A stretch of DNA of 64,000 nt. Source: Haloimpatiens massiliensis. GTDB taxonomy: Bacteria; Bacillota; Clostridia; Clostridiales; Clostridiaceae. Positions 35,264-44,697 of this stretch are shown piece by piece. Each line of letters starts with the position of its first letter. Within the stretch, counting starts at the first letter, position 1. The notes beneath the pieces were generated by a model, which saw only the letters and a program-made list of their open reading frames with translations, ran no database searches and had not been told where the DNA came from. A program made the translations under genes and the position numbers. Where the stretch lies: contig NZ_LT854634.1 in assembly GCF_900184255.1 (NCBI RefSeq), positions 98,697-162,696 on the forward strand, in the 5' to 3' direction.

Positions 35264-36020
35264 TATCCATGTCACCCCCAAGAAGCGTTACCGTATCAAC
35301 TATTTTATTAAAAAATTCCCTCCTGCTGCTATCTCCCTTTATAATCTCATTAAAAATTTTACCGTCCTTTATAAATAGTATCCTACTGCAATAACTTGCA
35401 GTAAATGCGTCGTGGGTAACCATAAGTATAGTTACATCCAAATTTTTATTAAGATCCTCCATGCTTTCAAGAAGCATACGAGATGACTTAGAATCCAATG
35501 CTCCTGTAGGTTCATCTGCAAGTATCATTGCTGGGTTTGATATTATAGCTCTAGCAGATGCCACTCTCTGTCTTTGTCCACCTGACATCTCATAGGGATA
35601 TTTAGAAAGCACATCACTTATTTCAAGCCTTTTAGCCATTTCCAATACCCTTTTTTCAGCTTCTTTATGGTGTGTTCCAGATATGGTCAATGGTAATATA
35701 ATGTTTTCAAATCCAGTGAGTGTATCTAAAAGATTAAAGTCTTGAAATATAAACCCTAGCTCTTCACGCCTAAATCTTGCTAAAGCACGACTCTTCATTT
35801 CAGTTATGTCCTTGCCTCTTATATATATATGACCAGCTGTAACTGAATCAATTGTAGATATACAATTCAAAAGTGTACTTTTTCCACTACCAGATGCACC
35901 CATTATCCCTACAAATTCACCTTTCTCCACAGAAAAGTTAACATTATCAATAGCTTTTGTGATATTTTCTTTATTTCCATAATATTTTTCAACATTTGAA
36001 ACCTTAAGTATCTCTGCCAT
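35253..36020 (-). CDS. BceA-type ABC transporter ATPase
   Basis: A 255-residue ATPase with Walker A GASGSGKST, Q-loop IFQDFN, signature MSGGQRQR and Walker B MILADEPTG; the following SSRMLLESMEDLN is typical of MacB/LolD-like ATPases. It powers the FtsX-type permease encoded just downstream. GGAGG is seven bases before the ATG, and a TTACA-AAA-TGTAA palindrome about 80 bases upstream is a candidate response regulator site. Confidence 0.94.
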   Translation of the reverse strand: MAEILKVSNVEKYYGNKENITKAIDNVNFSVEKGEFVGIMGASGSGKSTLLNCISTIDSVTAGHIYIRGKDITEMKSRALARFRREELGFIFQDFNLLDTLTGFENIILPLTISGTHHKEAEKRVLEMAKRLEISDVLSKYPYEMSGGQRQRVASARAIISNPAMILADEPTGALDSKSSRMLLESMEDLNKNLDVTILMVTHDAFTASYCSRILFIKDGKIFNEIIKGDSSRREFFNKIVDTVTLLGGDMDNVL

Positions 36021-36098
36021 ACAAATCCCTCCATCATCTTGATGGCTTCATTTTAATATAATTTACTTTTATGTACCATAATTTTAACTTACACTATT

Positions 36099-36113
36099 CT
36101 TACATTTTGTAAG
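36099..36113. promoter_or_regulatory. Candidate BceR-type operator upstream of the ABC genes
   Basis: A CTTACAAAATGTAAG palindrome (read on the minus strand) about 80 bases before the ATPase start. It resembles the TNACA-N4-TGTAA box reported for BceR-like regulators, except that the spacer here is three bases. It sits between the kinase gene and the transporter genes, where such boxes normally lie. Confidence 0.6.
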
Positions 36114-36134
36114 ATAAGACTTTTCATCCTTTCT

Positions 36135-37169
36135 TTATATATATTTTTTCTGCCTGACATTCATCATAGAGCTTTTAGGAAAAATTATATCCACTTTTGT
36201 ACCTTCACCATATTTTGAATATGCCTTAATAGAAAGGTTTAGTTTAGTACAAAGCTTCTTGCAGATGTATAATCCCATGCCTGTAGCTCTTTCGTCGCCT
36301 CTTCCATTAGTACCTGTAAATCCTTTATCAAATATCCTTGAAAACTCACTTTCTTTGATCCCTACTCCATTGTCCTTAACAGAAAGTACTACTCCGTTAT
36401 ACATTTTATATGCGCTTATTTTAATGCTTGGCTCAAATTTATTCATATATTTCACTGAGTTAGTAAGTATTTGTTTTAACATAAAGCTTACCCACTTACC
36501 ATCTGTAAAAACATTAATATCTAAATTTTCCGTTTCCACTCCAACCTTATTGTGAATAAAAATCTTTGAATTATTTTTCAAAACATCAAAACATAACTCT
36601 TCTAAATTTACTTTCTTTATCAAATAATCCTTCTCAACAGTATTACTTCTGGAATAAAATAAAGCTTGTTCCACAAAGTTTTCTATTTTATCTATTTCTT
36701 CACATAGATTATCCATTACTTTACTTCTATTATTTTGAACTATAAGTTTTGATGCAGCAATTGGAGTTTTTATCTCATGAACCCATAGTTCTATGTATTC
36801 TCTATACTCCTCTTGCATAAATTTATATTTATTTATTTCCTCTATCATTGCCTTATTGGAACCTTTTAGTATATCATATAAAACTATTCCCTCTTTAAAA
36901 GTAGGGCGCGAAATCATCTCTGCAATTAGGTTCTTTTTATCAAGAGATTCAAAAATACAAGTTACATTTTTATAAAACTCTCTTTTAGTTGCGTACTCAA
37001 AAATTATTGGAACCGCAGCACCTATTATATATATGCTGCCTATGAGTAAAGGCAGTTGAAAACTTTTCTTAGGATTTAAAACCCATATTATAGACATGTT
37101 TAAAATAGACACTATTAGCAATGATATAATATACAGCATTCTTTCCTTTATAAATTCTCTTAAATTCAA
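36135..37169 (-). CDS. BceS-type intramembrane-sensing histidine kinase
   Basis: A 344-residue kinase with two membrane helices near residues 12-30 and 37-57 joined by a very short loop, no sensor domain, then WVHEIKTPIAA with the phosphorylated histidine and an ATPase domain (VKDNGVGIKESEFSRIFDKG, ATGMGLYICKKL). This is the BceS design, which relies on the transporter to sense peptides. The TTG start overlaps the stop of the response regulator gene (AATTGA), and GGGGG lies 11 bases upstream. Confidence 0.93.
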   Translation of the reverse strand: MNLREFIKERMLYIISLLIVSILNMSIIWVLNPKKSFQLPLLIGSIYIIGAAVPIIFEYATKREFYKNVTCIFESLDKKNLIAEMISRPTFKEGIVLYDILKGSNKAMIEEINKYKFMQEEYREYIELWVHEIKTPIAASKLIVQNNRSKVMDNLCEEIDKIENFVEQALFYSRSNTVEKDYLIKKVNLEELCFDVLKNNSKIFIHNKVGVETENLDINVFTDGKWVSFMLKQILTNSVKYMNKFEPSIKISAYKMYNGVVLSVKDNGVGIKESEFSRIFDKGFTGTNGRGDERATGMGLYICKKLCTKLNLSIKAYSKYGEGTKVDIIFPKSSMMNVRQKKYI

Positions 37170-37834
37170 TTTACCATATACCCCCTACCTCTTTTTGTTT
37201 CTATAACTTCATCTATTCCTATACCTTCAAGTTTTTTTCGTAGCCTGTTAATATTAACTGTAAGGGTATTATCATCTATAAACATATTACTATTCCAAAG
37301 TTCTTCCATAAGCTCATCACGACTAACTATCTTTCCCCTTTTTTTATAGAGAAGTGTAAGTATATTTAGCTCGTTTTTGGTAAGATCGTATTCTTTATTA
37401 TCATGCCTTATAGTACTTTTAGAAATATTTATTGTAAAATCTTTACCACTTATATATTCAGGTTCTTTTTCTCTTAAAGTCCTCTTTAAAACAGAAGATA
37501 TATGAGCTAACAATATTTGAAGATTATAAGGTTTAGTTATAAAATCATCCGCGCCCAAATTTAAAGCCATAAGTTCGTCGATTTCTGTATCTCTACTAGT
37601 AACAACAATTATAGGTACCTGAGATTTCTTTCTTACTTCACGGCATACATAATACCCATCAAAAGATGGAAGATTAATATCTAAAAGTACTAAATCAATT
37701 TCTTTAGACATTATGTCCTTTACCACATTATTAAAATCATCTAAAACTTCACATACATAACCATTTTTAGAAAGAAATGTACTTAATTCTCCACGAATTT
37801 TCTTATCGTCTTCCACAATAAGTATTTTTTTCAT
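37166..37834 (-). CDS. BceR-type OmpR-family response regulator
   Basis: A 222-residue regulator. The receiver has the acidic pair in IVEDDKKI, phosphorylated aspartate in LVLLDINLPSFDG, threonine in VVTSRD and lysine in ITKPYN. The C-terminal winged helix (YDLTKNELNILTLLYKKRGK, TVNINRLRKKLEG) is OmpR-like. It is the first gene of the bceRS-bceAB unit and should activate the transporter genes when peptide antibiotics are present. GGAGG nine bases before ATG. Confidence 0.94.
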   Translation of the reverse strand: MKKILIVEDDKKIRGELSTFLSKNGYVCEVLDDFNNVVKDIMSKEIDLVLLDINLPSFDGYYVCREVRKKSQVPIIVVTSRDTEIDELMALNLGADDFITKPYNLQILLAHISSVLKRTLREKEPEYISGKDFTINISKSTIRHDNKEYDLTKNELNILTLLYKKRGKIVSRDELMEELWNSNMFIDDNTLTVNINRLRKKLEGIGIDEVIETKRGRGYMVN

Positions 37835-38008
37835 AAAACTTTATCCTCCATGCTTTTTTCAATGTTTCTAAACACTACCCGACATTCTGTAATTTATTAT
37901 ACAGCTTCATGCAGTAAATTACCATTTTCTCTTCACGCACACCACATTCAGTTTCAATACACTAATGAATGTTTTAACATTCAACCTATTATAAAGTTTA
38001 ATCTTTTT

Positions 38009-38052
38009 CTACTAATACATATTACTATTACTACTAATACATATTACTATTA
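38009..38052. repeat. Perfect 22 bp tandem duplication
   Basis: Two adjacent copies of a 22-base unit beginning CTACTAATACATATTA. It lies about 175 bases upstream of the bceR-like gene and looks like a slippage product. Confidence 0.9.
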
Positions 38053-38401
38053 GCTCCCCACTCCCTGCACTTAAACAGGAACTTCTTAATTAAAAATTAA
38101 ATAAAGTTGGAACATAAGAAAATTATGACTTTGTCATAATTTTCAGTGGGCTAGGGTGTCAGAGGGCTAGTGGACTAGTAAAGGATTATTTTCCTCCGCT
38201 GTACTATGGAAAATCTTTGATTTATAAAAAAAGAGAGCGCTCATAATATTTTTTAGGCGTAGCCTTTCGAAAAGTTATATGATACTTATGAAAATAAGAT
38301 AATAGCTAAAATTTAATTCATTTTGCCGTGAGGCATAGGATTGTATAAATTTTAGTTTTAGTATTTTGGCTGGCTATCGCCAATAAAAGATTTAAGTTAA
38401 G

Positions 38402-38433
38402 CCAAAAATTACGGCACTTCTGCCGCAATTTAT
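38402..38433 (-). terminator. Terminator of the first importer operon
   Basis: The minus strand reads AAATTGCGGCA, a short GAAG loop, TGCCGTAATTTTTGG: an 11 bp stem with one G-T pair and a short T-run, about 75 bases after the ATPase stop codon. Confidence 0.7.
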
Positions 38434-38507
38434 GCTTAGTATGTATTAAACTAATTTATCTAGTACAACTATATTGCACCATGCGTTGATAATATTTTAA
38501 CATTGTT

Positions 38508-39443
38508 TTATACTATAGTATATTTAACTTTATCTCCAACATTAAAATTATCTAAAGTATTTATAACTTGGACTTTAAGAATTTGTTCATCCTTTGTCTT
38601 AATAGAATATATTGAGTTAGATCCTAAAAACTGCTTTTTTATAATTTCAGCATTCTGTTTTTCCTCATTTCTGTGAATAATGATTTTCTCAGGTCTTACA
38701 AACTTTATACTTCCATCTTGAAGCTTCAGCCTATTTAATGTTCCAATAAAGCTTGCTACAAAATCTGTTTTAGGATTATTATACAAATCCTCCGGAGTTC
38801 CTATTTGCTCTATCTTTCCCTCATTCATAACTGCAATTTTATCTGATATACTTAAAGCTTCTTCTTGGTCGTGAGTTACAAAAATCATTGTAATTTTAAA
38901 TTTTTCATTTATCTCTTTTATCTCATCTCTCATTTTTAATCTAAGTTTAGCATCTAAATTACTTAGTGGTTCGTCTAAAAGAAGAACTTTAGGTTTTAAA
39001 ATCAAAGCTCTTGCTAAGGCAACTCTCTGCTGCTGGCCACCACTTAATTTACTCACACTACTTTTTTTATAATCATCTAGTCCAACTAAATGAAGGTATT
39101 TCTCACCCATACTTAGAGCTTCTTTCTTTTTATAACCCTGAAACTTCAATCCATAAATTACATTCTGCATAACATTCATATTAGGAAATAATGCATACGA
39201 CTGAAAAACCGTTGCCACTGGTCTTTCCTGTGACTCTAAATTAGTTATATCATTACCATCTAGTATTATATTCCCACCATCTGGCTTTAAAAATCCACCA
39301 ATCATCCTTAGTGTAGTTGTTTTACCACAACCACTAGAACCTAAAAAGCAAACCATTTCACCCTTTTCTACATTCATATTCAAATCATTAACCACATTTA
39401 AATCATTAAAACTCTTTACTAAATTTTTTAATTGTAGAAACAT
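38508..39443 (-). CDS. ABC importer ATPase, Fbp/Afu/spermidine type (cluster 1)
   Basis: A 311-residue ATPase with Walker A GSSGCGKTT, signature LSGGQQQR, Walker B VLLLDEPLSNLDAKL and a short C-terminal regulatory domain (KFVRPEKIII is TOBE-like). It belongs to the Fbp/Pot ATPase group that drives importers for ferric iron, polyamines, phosphonates or sugar phosphates. The ATG has GGAGG six bases upstream and overlaps the end of the permease gene by 38 bases. Last gene of the operon. Confidence 0.92.
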   Translation of the reverse strand: MFLQLKNLVKSFNDLNVVNDLNMNVEKGEMVCFLGSSGCGKTTTLRMIGGFLKPDGGNIILDGNDITNLESQERPVATVFQSYALFPNMNVMQNVIYGLKFQGYKKKEALSMGEKYLHLVGLDDYKKSSVSKLSGGQQQRVALARALILKPKVLLLDEPLSNLDAKLRLKMRDEIKEINEKFKITMIFVTHDQEEALSISDKIAVMNEGKIEQIGTPEDLYNNPKTDFVASFIGTLNRLKLQDGSIKFVRPEKIIIHRNEEKQNAEIIKKQFLGSNSIYSIKTKDEQILKVQVINTLDNFNVGDKVKYTIV

Positions 39444-41091
39444 TTTTCCCTCCTAAAACCCACTTGGAAAACAGTAAATTAATAGCTAAAGTAATTAATA
39501 TTATTATGCATGCAATAACAGCACCCAGTCCGTATTCTCCGCTTTGAATAGCATCAAACATCTCAACTGTAGCAACCTTTTGTCCTGGATATATTAAAAA
39601 TATAATAGAACCTATAGTAGTCATAGTAGCAGTAAAATTATTTATAAATCCCATTAAAAATGCTGGTTTTAGAGATGGTATTATAATATCTTTAAGTATA
39701 AAGAAGTTTGATGCACCACAATCTTTTCCTGCATACTCAACTTCCCTATCTATATATGAAACCACTGCACTGCTTACTTTAGTAGTCATAGGTAACTGCT
39801 TAAATATACAATTCAATATAACTATAGCAGCAGTTCCAGTAAGTTTCATTGGATAATCATTAAATGCTAAAATGTATCCAATACCGAAAAATGTTCCTGG
39901 AATAATATAAGGAAGTGTTGCAATAAAGTCAACTTGCTTCATACCTAATATCTTTCTTCTTTCAGTATAATAAGCTGTAAGCATTCCTATAAAGCTTCCA
40001 ATAATTCCAGCAATAGTAGAATATATTATGCTTCTTATAAAACTTTTACTGCTATAATTTTTTAATTTAATTATATTATCTAAAGAAAAATACATTTTTC
40101 CTTTTCTATATACAGTTATTGCAGAAATAAAAATAGATATATATTGAAGAACCATTATAAAGATAAACGTGTATGTTATAAATTTTATTAAGGCCCCTAG
40201 GAATCCATTAAACTTTAGCTTCATTTCTCTCGAACTTGCCTTTTGAGCTCCCCCTAAAGTAGAATTATTTTTTTTCATATAAAATCTATATGCTATAAAA
40301 GCTATAATACATGGAATAATCAAAAGCATATTCATTGCCGCAGCCTTAGGAAGATTGCTATTTGCTATTATTTCAATATATATTTGAGTTGCAATAACAT
40401 TAAAAGAACCACCAATTATCATAGGCGTACCAAAATCTGAAAAGCATCGTACAAAAGTCAACAGGGATGCTACTATAATTCCTGGAATCATCATTGGAAT
40501 CACTACTTTTCTAATAGTGTAATTTACACTAGCTCCACTGTCTAATGAAGCTTCAATTATACTCTTATCTATACCACTTATAACTCCAGATAGTATTATG
40601 GCGTTTAGAGATACATGACTTAATGTCTGCATTGCCACTATTCCATACCATCCATAAGTATTTAATGTAAGTTTTAAAATATTATGAGTTATAAATCCTC
40701 TTCTTCCAAATAAATTAATATATGCTAATGAAGATACAAAAGGTGGAGATATCATAGTAATCATTAATATAATAAAAAGAATTTTTTTAATTTTACTTTC
40801 AGAAAAACTAATGTATACAGCCACATATATAGAAATAATTATAGAAAATAATGTAGATAAAGAAGCAACAAAAATTCCATTAGTTATAAGTTTTTTATTT
40901 TCTTTTAAAATCTCCTTATAAAAATTAAAAGAAAATCCTCCGTCATGATAAATACTTTGCTTTGCTACAGATAAAATTGGCCAAAAGATAAATATCAAAA
41001 TTGATAAAATCAATATTAATATAATCAATAAGTCAAAAAAATTATAAAGATGGGTATCTAGAAATTTAGATACCCTTTTCTTGTTTTTCAT
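39406..41091 (-). CDS. Duplicated ABC importer permease, Fbp/Afu type (cluster 1)
   Basis: A 561-residue permease with about twelve membrane segments in two halves, each carrying a BPD-type EAA loop (EASLDSGASVNYTIRKVVIP and EYAGKDCGASNFFILKDIII). Fused double permeases of this length are typical of FbpB/AfuB proteins. The ATG overlaps the stop of the substrate-binding protein gene by one base. It is about the same length and layout as the cluster 2 permease. Confidence 0.93.
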   Translation of the reverse strand: MKNKKRVSKFLDTHLYNFFDLLIILILILSILIFIFWPILSVAKQSIYHDGGFSFNFYKEILKENKKLITNGIFVASLSTLFSIIISIYVAVYISFSESKIKKILFIILMITMISPPFVSSLAYINLFGRRGFITHNILKLTLNTYGWYGIVAMQTLSHVSLNAIILSGVISGIDKSIIEASLDSGASVNYTIRKVVIPMMIPGIIVASLLTFVRCFSDFGTPMIIGGSFNVIATQIYIEIIANSNLPKAAAMNMLLIIPCIIAFIAYRFYMKKNNSTLGGAQKASSREMKLKFNGFLGALIKFITYTFIFIMVLQYISIFISAITVYRKGKMYFSLDNIIKLKNYSSKSFIRSIIYSTIAGIIGSFIGMLTAYYTERRKILGMKQVDFIATLPYIIPGTFFGIGYILAFNDYPMKLTGTAAIVILNCIFKQLPMTTKVSSAVVSYIDREVEYAGKDCGASNFFILKDIIIPSLKPAFLMGFINNFTATMTTIGSIIFLIYPGQKVATVEMFDAIQSGEYGLGAVIACIIILITLAINLLFSKWVLGGKNVSTIKKFSKEF

Positions 41092-42149
41092 TATTTATTT
41101 CCTGTTAAATCAGCCCATTTAGCCAATATATTTTTTCTATTTTTCCCATATTCAGCGAAGTTTTCTTCAAATAATTTATCTTTTGGAACTTTTATATCAT
41201 AACCTTTTACACCTGGTTTAGAAGAAGTTGCTCCATCTTTGCCTTCATGTTTTGCTAAGAATTCCATATTATCCTTTTTGAAAATCCAATCTAAAAATGC
41301 CTTTGCAGCATCTACATTGCTTGCATTTTTAAATATACCAACGCCCTCAGGTATCCATGGAAGCCCATCTTCTGGATAAACAATTTCTACATTATGCTGA
41401 TCTTTTAAATCAGTTATTGATTTATCTATGTAAGTTATCCCTATTGCAGCTTCTCCTGCCACAGTCTTCACTTGTGGGTCTTTTCCTCTTTTTGAATATG
41501 CTGTAATGTTTTCGTTTAACTTTTTAAAATATTCCCATCCTTTTTCTTCACCCATGTTTTCAAGAAGTCCACATAGTACCCCATAGTTTGTTCCAGATAT
41601 TGCAGGGTTGGACATTAAAACTTCGCCCTTATATTCAGGCTTTGTTAAATCCTGCCAAGTTTTTGGCATTTGTAAATTCTTTTCCTTAAGCACATCCTTG
41701 TTAACTATAAATCCTACAATAGTTATTCCTTTTGAAACCCAATATCCTTCCTTATCTTTATACTTATCAGGTATGTCCTTAAATTCAGGAGAAACATATT
41801 TTTCAAGAAGCCCATCTTTCTTAGCTTGTATAAAAGCATCAATTCCGCCTCCAAACCATAGATCAGCCATAGGCTTTCCGCCTTCAGCCTTTATTCTTGA
41901 TATTGCCTCACCAGAGGACATAGATAAAGTTTCTACTTTTATTCCAGTTTCCTTTGTAAACTTTTCAAACACCTCTTTATATTCACTAGTAGCTATAGCT
42001 TTTAATGTTGTTCCTTTTAAATCTTTTGTTGAAGTCTTTGTTGAATCTTTTTGGCTATCCTTTGTACTTTTCTTGCTTGAACAAGCAGAAAGTCCTAAAA
42101 CTAGAACCAACGAAAGTGCAACTGACATTATTTTCTTAAGTTTCTTCAT
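41091..42149 (-). CDS. Lipoprotein substrate-binding protein, family 1 (cluster 1)
   Basis: A 352-residue lipoprotein with signal MKKLKKIMSVALSLVLVLGL and lipobox SACS. The body has MADLWFGGGIDAFIQAKKDG, SNPAISGTNYG and FAEYGKNRKN, the pattern of FbpA/AfuA/AEP-binding proteins. The paired tyrosines that bind ferric iron in classical FbpA are not seen, which argues against iron. SGT in the middle is suitable for phosphate binding. With a divergent PHP enzyme next door, an organophosphate substrate is the best guess. GGAGG seven bases before the ATG. Confidence 0.88.
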   Translation of the reverse strand: MKKLKKIMSVALSLVLVLGLSACSSKKSTKDSQKDSTKTSTKDLKGTTLKAIATSEYKEVFEKFTKETGIKVETLSMSSGEAISRIKAEGGKPMADLWFGGGIDAFIQAKKDGLLEKYVSPEFKDIPDKYKDKEGYWVSKGITIVGFIVNKDVLKEKNLQMPKTWQDLTKPEYKGEVLMSNPAISGTNYGVLCGLLENMGEEKGWEYFKKLNENITAYSKRGKDPQVKTVAGEAAIGITYIDKSITDLKDQHNVEIVYPEDGLPWIPEGVGIFKNASNVDAAKAFLDWIFKKDNMEFLAKHEGKDGATSSKPGVKGYDIKVPKDKLFEENFAEYGKNRKNILAKWADLTGNK

Positions 42150-42408
42150 TATTTACCCTCCATTATGACAAATAATCTAAATTTTCCACAATTATTATCA
42201 CATAGTACTACTCTTATATCAAATTTGTTTTATGAATAGATAATTCATTTTGTATTGATATTTTCAATAAGCATTTAATATAAACAAGATTTGAATTAAA
42301 ATTTATAGCATAAATATAAATAATGAATTTACATATTATTCATTGAAAATATAGTATAGCAGGGTACTTACCACCTTGCACATAAGATATTAATGGAGGA
42401 TTTTATAT

Positions 42409-43053
42409 ATGATTATTGACACACATATACATGAAAAAAAATATTCCCCTGATAGCAAATTCTCTCTTGAAGAAGCTGTTAATGTTGCAAAAAAAATCGG
42501 ATTAGATGGAATATGTATAACAGATCACGACAACAATAAAATAAAACAGGAAGCATTAGACTATGGAAAAAAGAATGATTTTTTAATAATAGTTGGAGCT
42601 GAAATACTTACTTTTGAAGGTGACATATTAGTTTTTGGAGTGGGCAACCTACCAGAAGAAATGATTCATGCCGAAGAACTTTTAAACATTGTAAAAAAAC
42701 ATAATGGAGCAGCTATAAGTGCACATCCTTTTAGAACCAACAACAGGGGTCTTAAGGATCATATAAGAGTGGTAAAAGATTTACTTTCAGGAGTAGAAGT
42801 TTTTAACGGCAGTACAACACCACACCATAATTTATATTCCTATGCTCTTGCCACAGAACTAAACCTACCACTTTTCGGTGCTAGTGATGCCCATGTTACT
42901 GAAAACATTGGAAAATATGCCACAGTATTTAATGGTACCATAAGAGATGAAAAAGATTTTATAGAAGCTATTAAGTCAAAAAATACTTGTCCTGCTATTT
43001 TAAAAAATGGGAAATATGAAGAAATAAATATTTACGACACCTTAGTAAAATAA
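42409..43053 (+). CDS. PHP-domain phosphoesterase
   Basis: A 214-residue protein of the PHP metal-dependent phosphatase family. Ligand motifs are DTHIHEKKYSPDS (HxH), ICITDHDNN, GAEILT, AISAHPFR and GASDAHVTE, a full set. Length matches stand-alone PHP phosphatases (for example histidinol-phosphatase-like or RNase AM-like proteins). It is transcribed divergently from importer cluster 1, suggesting that it dephosphorylates the imported compound or an intermediate. GGAGG seven bases before the ATG. Confidence 0.88.
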   Translation: MIIDTHIHEKKYSPDSKFSLEEAVNVAKKIGLDGICITDHDNNKIKQEALDYGKKNDFLIIVGAEILTFEGDILVFGVGNLPEEMIHAEELLNIVKKHNGAAISAHPFRTNNRGLKDHIRVVKDLLSGVEVFNGSTTPHHNLYSYALATELNLPLFGASDAHVTENIGKYATVFNGTIRDEKDFIEAIKSKNTCPAILKNGKYEEINIYDTLVK

Positions 43054-43086
43054 GCATAAGTTTTAAGTAAAAAATGAGCAATATAT

Positions 43087-43132
43087 AAGGAGACTATATA
43101 AATTCCATTTATGAAATTCACATAGCCTCCTT
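43087..43132. terminator. Hairpin after the PHP gene
   Basis: AAGGAGACTATATAAATTCC and the arm ending CATAGCCTCCTT pair with small bulges. It probably ends the PHP transcript, though the T-run is poor. Confidence 0.55.
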
Positions 43133-43161
43133 CATCTAGAAATTATATAAGTTATATAATA

Positions 43162-43356
43162 ATTATCCCATAAAAAGTATTAAATTACTTAATTATGAAA
43201 TTCATCTGTAATGACTTGCATAAGAAGCAAAGGAACTATTTAAATTTAATTTAAGAAATTCTTCTTTTAGACAGATAAAATTATCGCTAGCCTGACAAGG
43301 ACGCCAGGCTAGGGAACCTGAAGCAGGACGTCGAATGTGAGCGTTAGATAATTTAC
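43162..43356. mobile_element. Miniature element copy B, right arm lost
   Basis: ATTATCCCATAAAAAG, the TGACTTGCATAAGAAGC arm and the complete core (TAGCCTGACAAGGACGCCAG, GAATGTGAGCGTTAGATAAT) are present. The complementary right arm is missing: sequence similarity ends about 20 bases before the aspS stop codon. The core has diverged more from copies A and E than they have from each other, which suggests an older insertion. Confidence 0.85.
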
Positions 43357-43378
43357 ATACTAGACTATTATATTCCCT

Positions 43379-44665
43379 TTAAGGCAATAATCTAGTTCTA
43401 TCTCTAGGAAATAGAGATGCCTCTCTTACATTCTTTAATCCTAATATCTGAGAAGTTAATCTTTCTAGTCCTATAGCAAGTCCTCCATGCGGTGGCATTC
43501 CATATTTGAAAACCTCCATATATGTGGTAAAATTCTCTGGATTTAAGCCCTTATATATCATATTTTCCGCCAACATTGAATAATCATGTATTCTCTGTCC
43601 ACCAGTTGTAATCTCTAATCCTCTAAATAAAAGGTCAAAGGAATAAGTGAATTTTTCACCCTTAGGCATGGTATACATTGGTCTTTTCTTTCTTGGATAA
43701 TCCGTTATAAATAAAAATTCTGACCCCATCTTTTCCTCAGCATATTTGCATATGAGCTTTTCTCCCTCTGGATCTAAATCTCCTTCATTACACTCTTTGC
43801 CATACTCAGTTTTTAATAAATTTATAGCTTCTGAGAAAGTAATACTTGGTATTTTCTCGCTTATTTGTGGTAATTGAATTTCTAAAAATTCTAGTAATTT
43901 TCCACATTCATTCTTTAATTTATAAAGAATATGTTTTAAAATATTCGTTTCAATGTCCATTACATCTCTCTCATTTTCTATAAATCCCATTTCTAAGTCC
44001 ATGCTAATATATTCATTTAAATGTCTACTGGTATTGTGCTCCTCAGCTCTATATACATGAGCTATTTCAAAAACTCTTTCATAGCCTGCACCTACCATCA
44101 TTTGTTTATAAAATTGGGGGCTTTGAGCAAGAAAAGCTTCTCTTTCAAAATATTTCACCTTAAAAATAGCTGTACCACCTTCTGCCCCCTCTGAAACTAT
44201 TTTAGGGGTAAAGATTTCTGTAAAATCTTCATTTAATAAAAATTCTCTAAATCCCTGAGCAATAACTCCCTGAATCTTAAATATACTATTGATTTTCTGC
44301 TGCCTTAAACTCAAAACTCTATGATCTAGAAGTGTATCTAAATTTGCATTTACATCTTCCTTATTTACTTCTAAAGGAAGCTCATCTTCTACTTTTGATA
44401 TAATATTTAAAGAACTTACTTGTATTTCTATATTACTTATTTTATTTTTACTCTCCACAACATTACCTACTATTTCTACCACCGATTCTAATTTAACATG
44501 ATTTAATTTAATACTGCTATCCAAAACACATTGAACCAAGCCAGTTCTATCTCTTATTATTAAAAAAGATACCTTGCTTAATTTTCTAATTTTGTATACC
44601 CAGCCCTTAATAGAAACTTGACTATTTACTTGATTACTTAAATTTTTAATTAATATACGCTGCAT
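43379..44665 (-). CDS. aspS: Aspartyl-tRNA synthetase, archaeal/non-discriminating type
   Basis: A 428-residue class II synthetase. N-terminal OB-fold anticodon-binding domain (VSIKGWVYKIRKLSKVSFLI), motif 2 in VYRAEEHNTSRHLNEYISMD, motif 3 GGLAIGLERL. It lacks the bacterial GAD insertion and the usual 590-residue length, so it is of the archaeal/eukaryotic type, which in bacteria often charges both tRNA-Asp and tRNA-Asn. It could therefore feed the amidotransferase route to Asn-tRNA. Expression is controlled by a T-box leader. The ribosome binding site is GGAAGAGGTG. A decayed paralogue lies at 3089-3781. Confidence 0.92.
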   Translation of the reverse strand: MQRILIKNLSNQVNSQVSIKGWVYKIRKLSKVSFLIIRDRTGLVQCVLDSSIKLNHVKLESVVEIVGNVVESKNKISNIEIQVSSLNIISKVEDELPLEVNKEDVNANLDTLLDHRVLSLRQQKINSIFKIQGVIAQGFREFLLNEDFTEIFTPKIVSEGAEGGTAIFKVKYFEREAFLAQSPQFYKQMMVGAGYERVFEIAHVYRAEEHNTSRHLNEYISMDLEMGFIENERDVMDIETNILKHILYKLKNECGKLLEFLEIQLPQISEKIPSITFSEAINLLKTEYGKECNEGDLDPEGEKLICKYAEEKMGSEFLFITDYPRKKRPMYTMPKGEKFTYSFDLLFRGLEITTGGQRIHDYSMLAENMIYKGLNPENFTTYMEVFKYGMPPHGGLAIGLERLTSQILGLKNVREASLFPRDRTRLLP

Positions 44666-44697
44666 AATTACACCTCTTCCTTAAAATTTTATTATGC

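Larger units (their letters stand above)
37835..38507. other. Structured intergenic region of about 670 bases
   Basis: No coding frame is supported. It contains a perfect 22 bp tandem duplication (38009-38052), a hairpin AAAATTATGAC/GTCATAATTTT at 38119-38143, a GAGCGCTC palindrome near 38250, and a terminator at 38402-38433. The stretch 38150-38400 is GC-richer than the surroundings and may fold (GGATTATTTTCC against GGAAAATC), but I cannot name an RNA family. Promoter DNA for the Bce operon lies on the left side. Confidence 0.5.

Noticed and set aside
38009..38052. A CRISPR array seed
   Set aside because: Two directly adjacent identical units without spacers are a tandem duplication; no cas gene is in the window.
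38508..42149. Annotating the two Fbp-type importers as ferric iron transporters
   Set aside because: Neither binding protein shows the paired tyrosines of classical iron-binding FbpA, and the context (PHP enzyme, YesMN system) points to organic phosphates. Not excluded, only not supported.
41608..42168. A 186-codon frame on the plus strand antisense to the cluster 1 binding protein gene
   Set aside because: The opposite strand encodes a clear lipoprotein with signal peptide and ribosome binding site; the antisense frame is a shadow.
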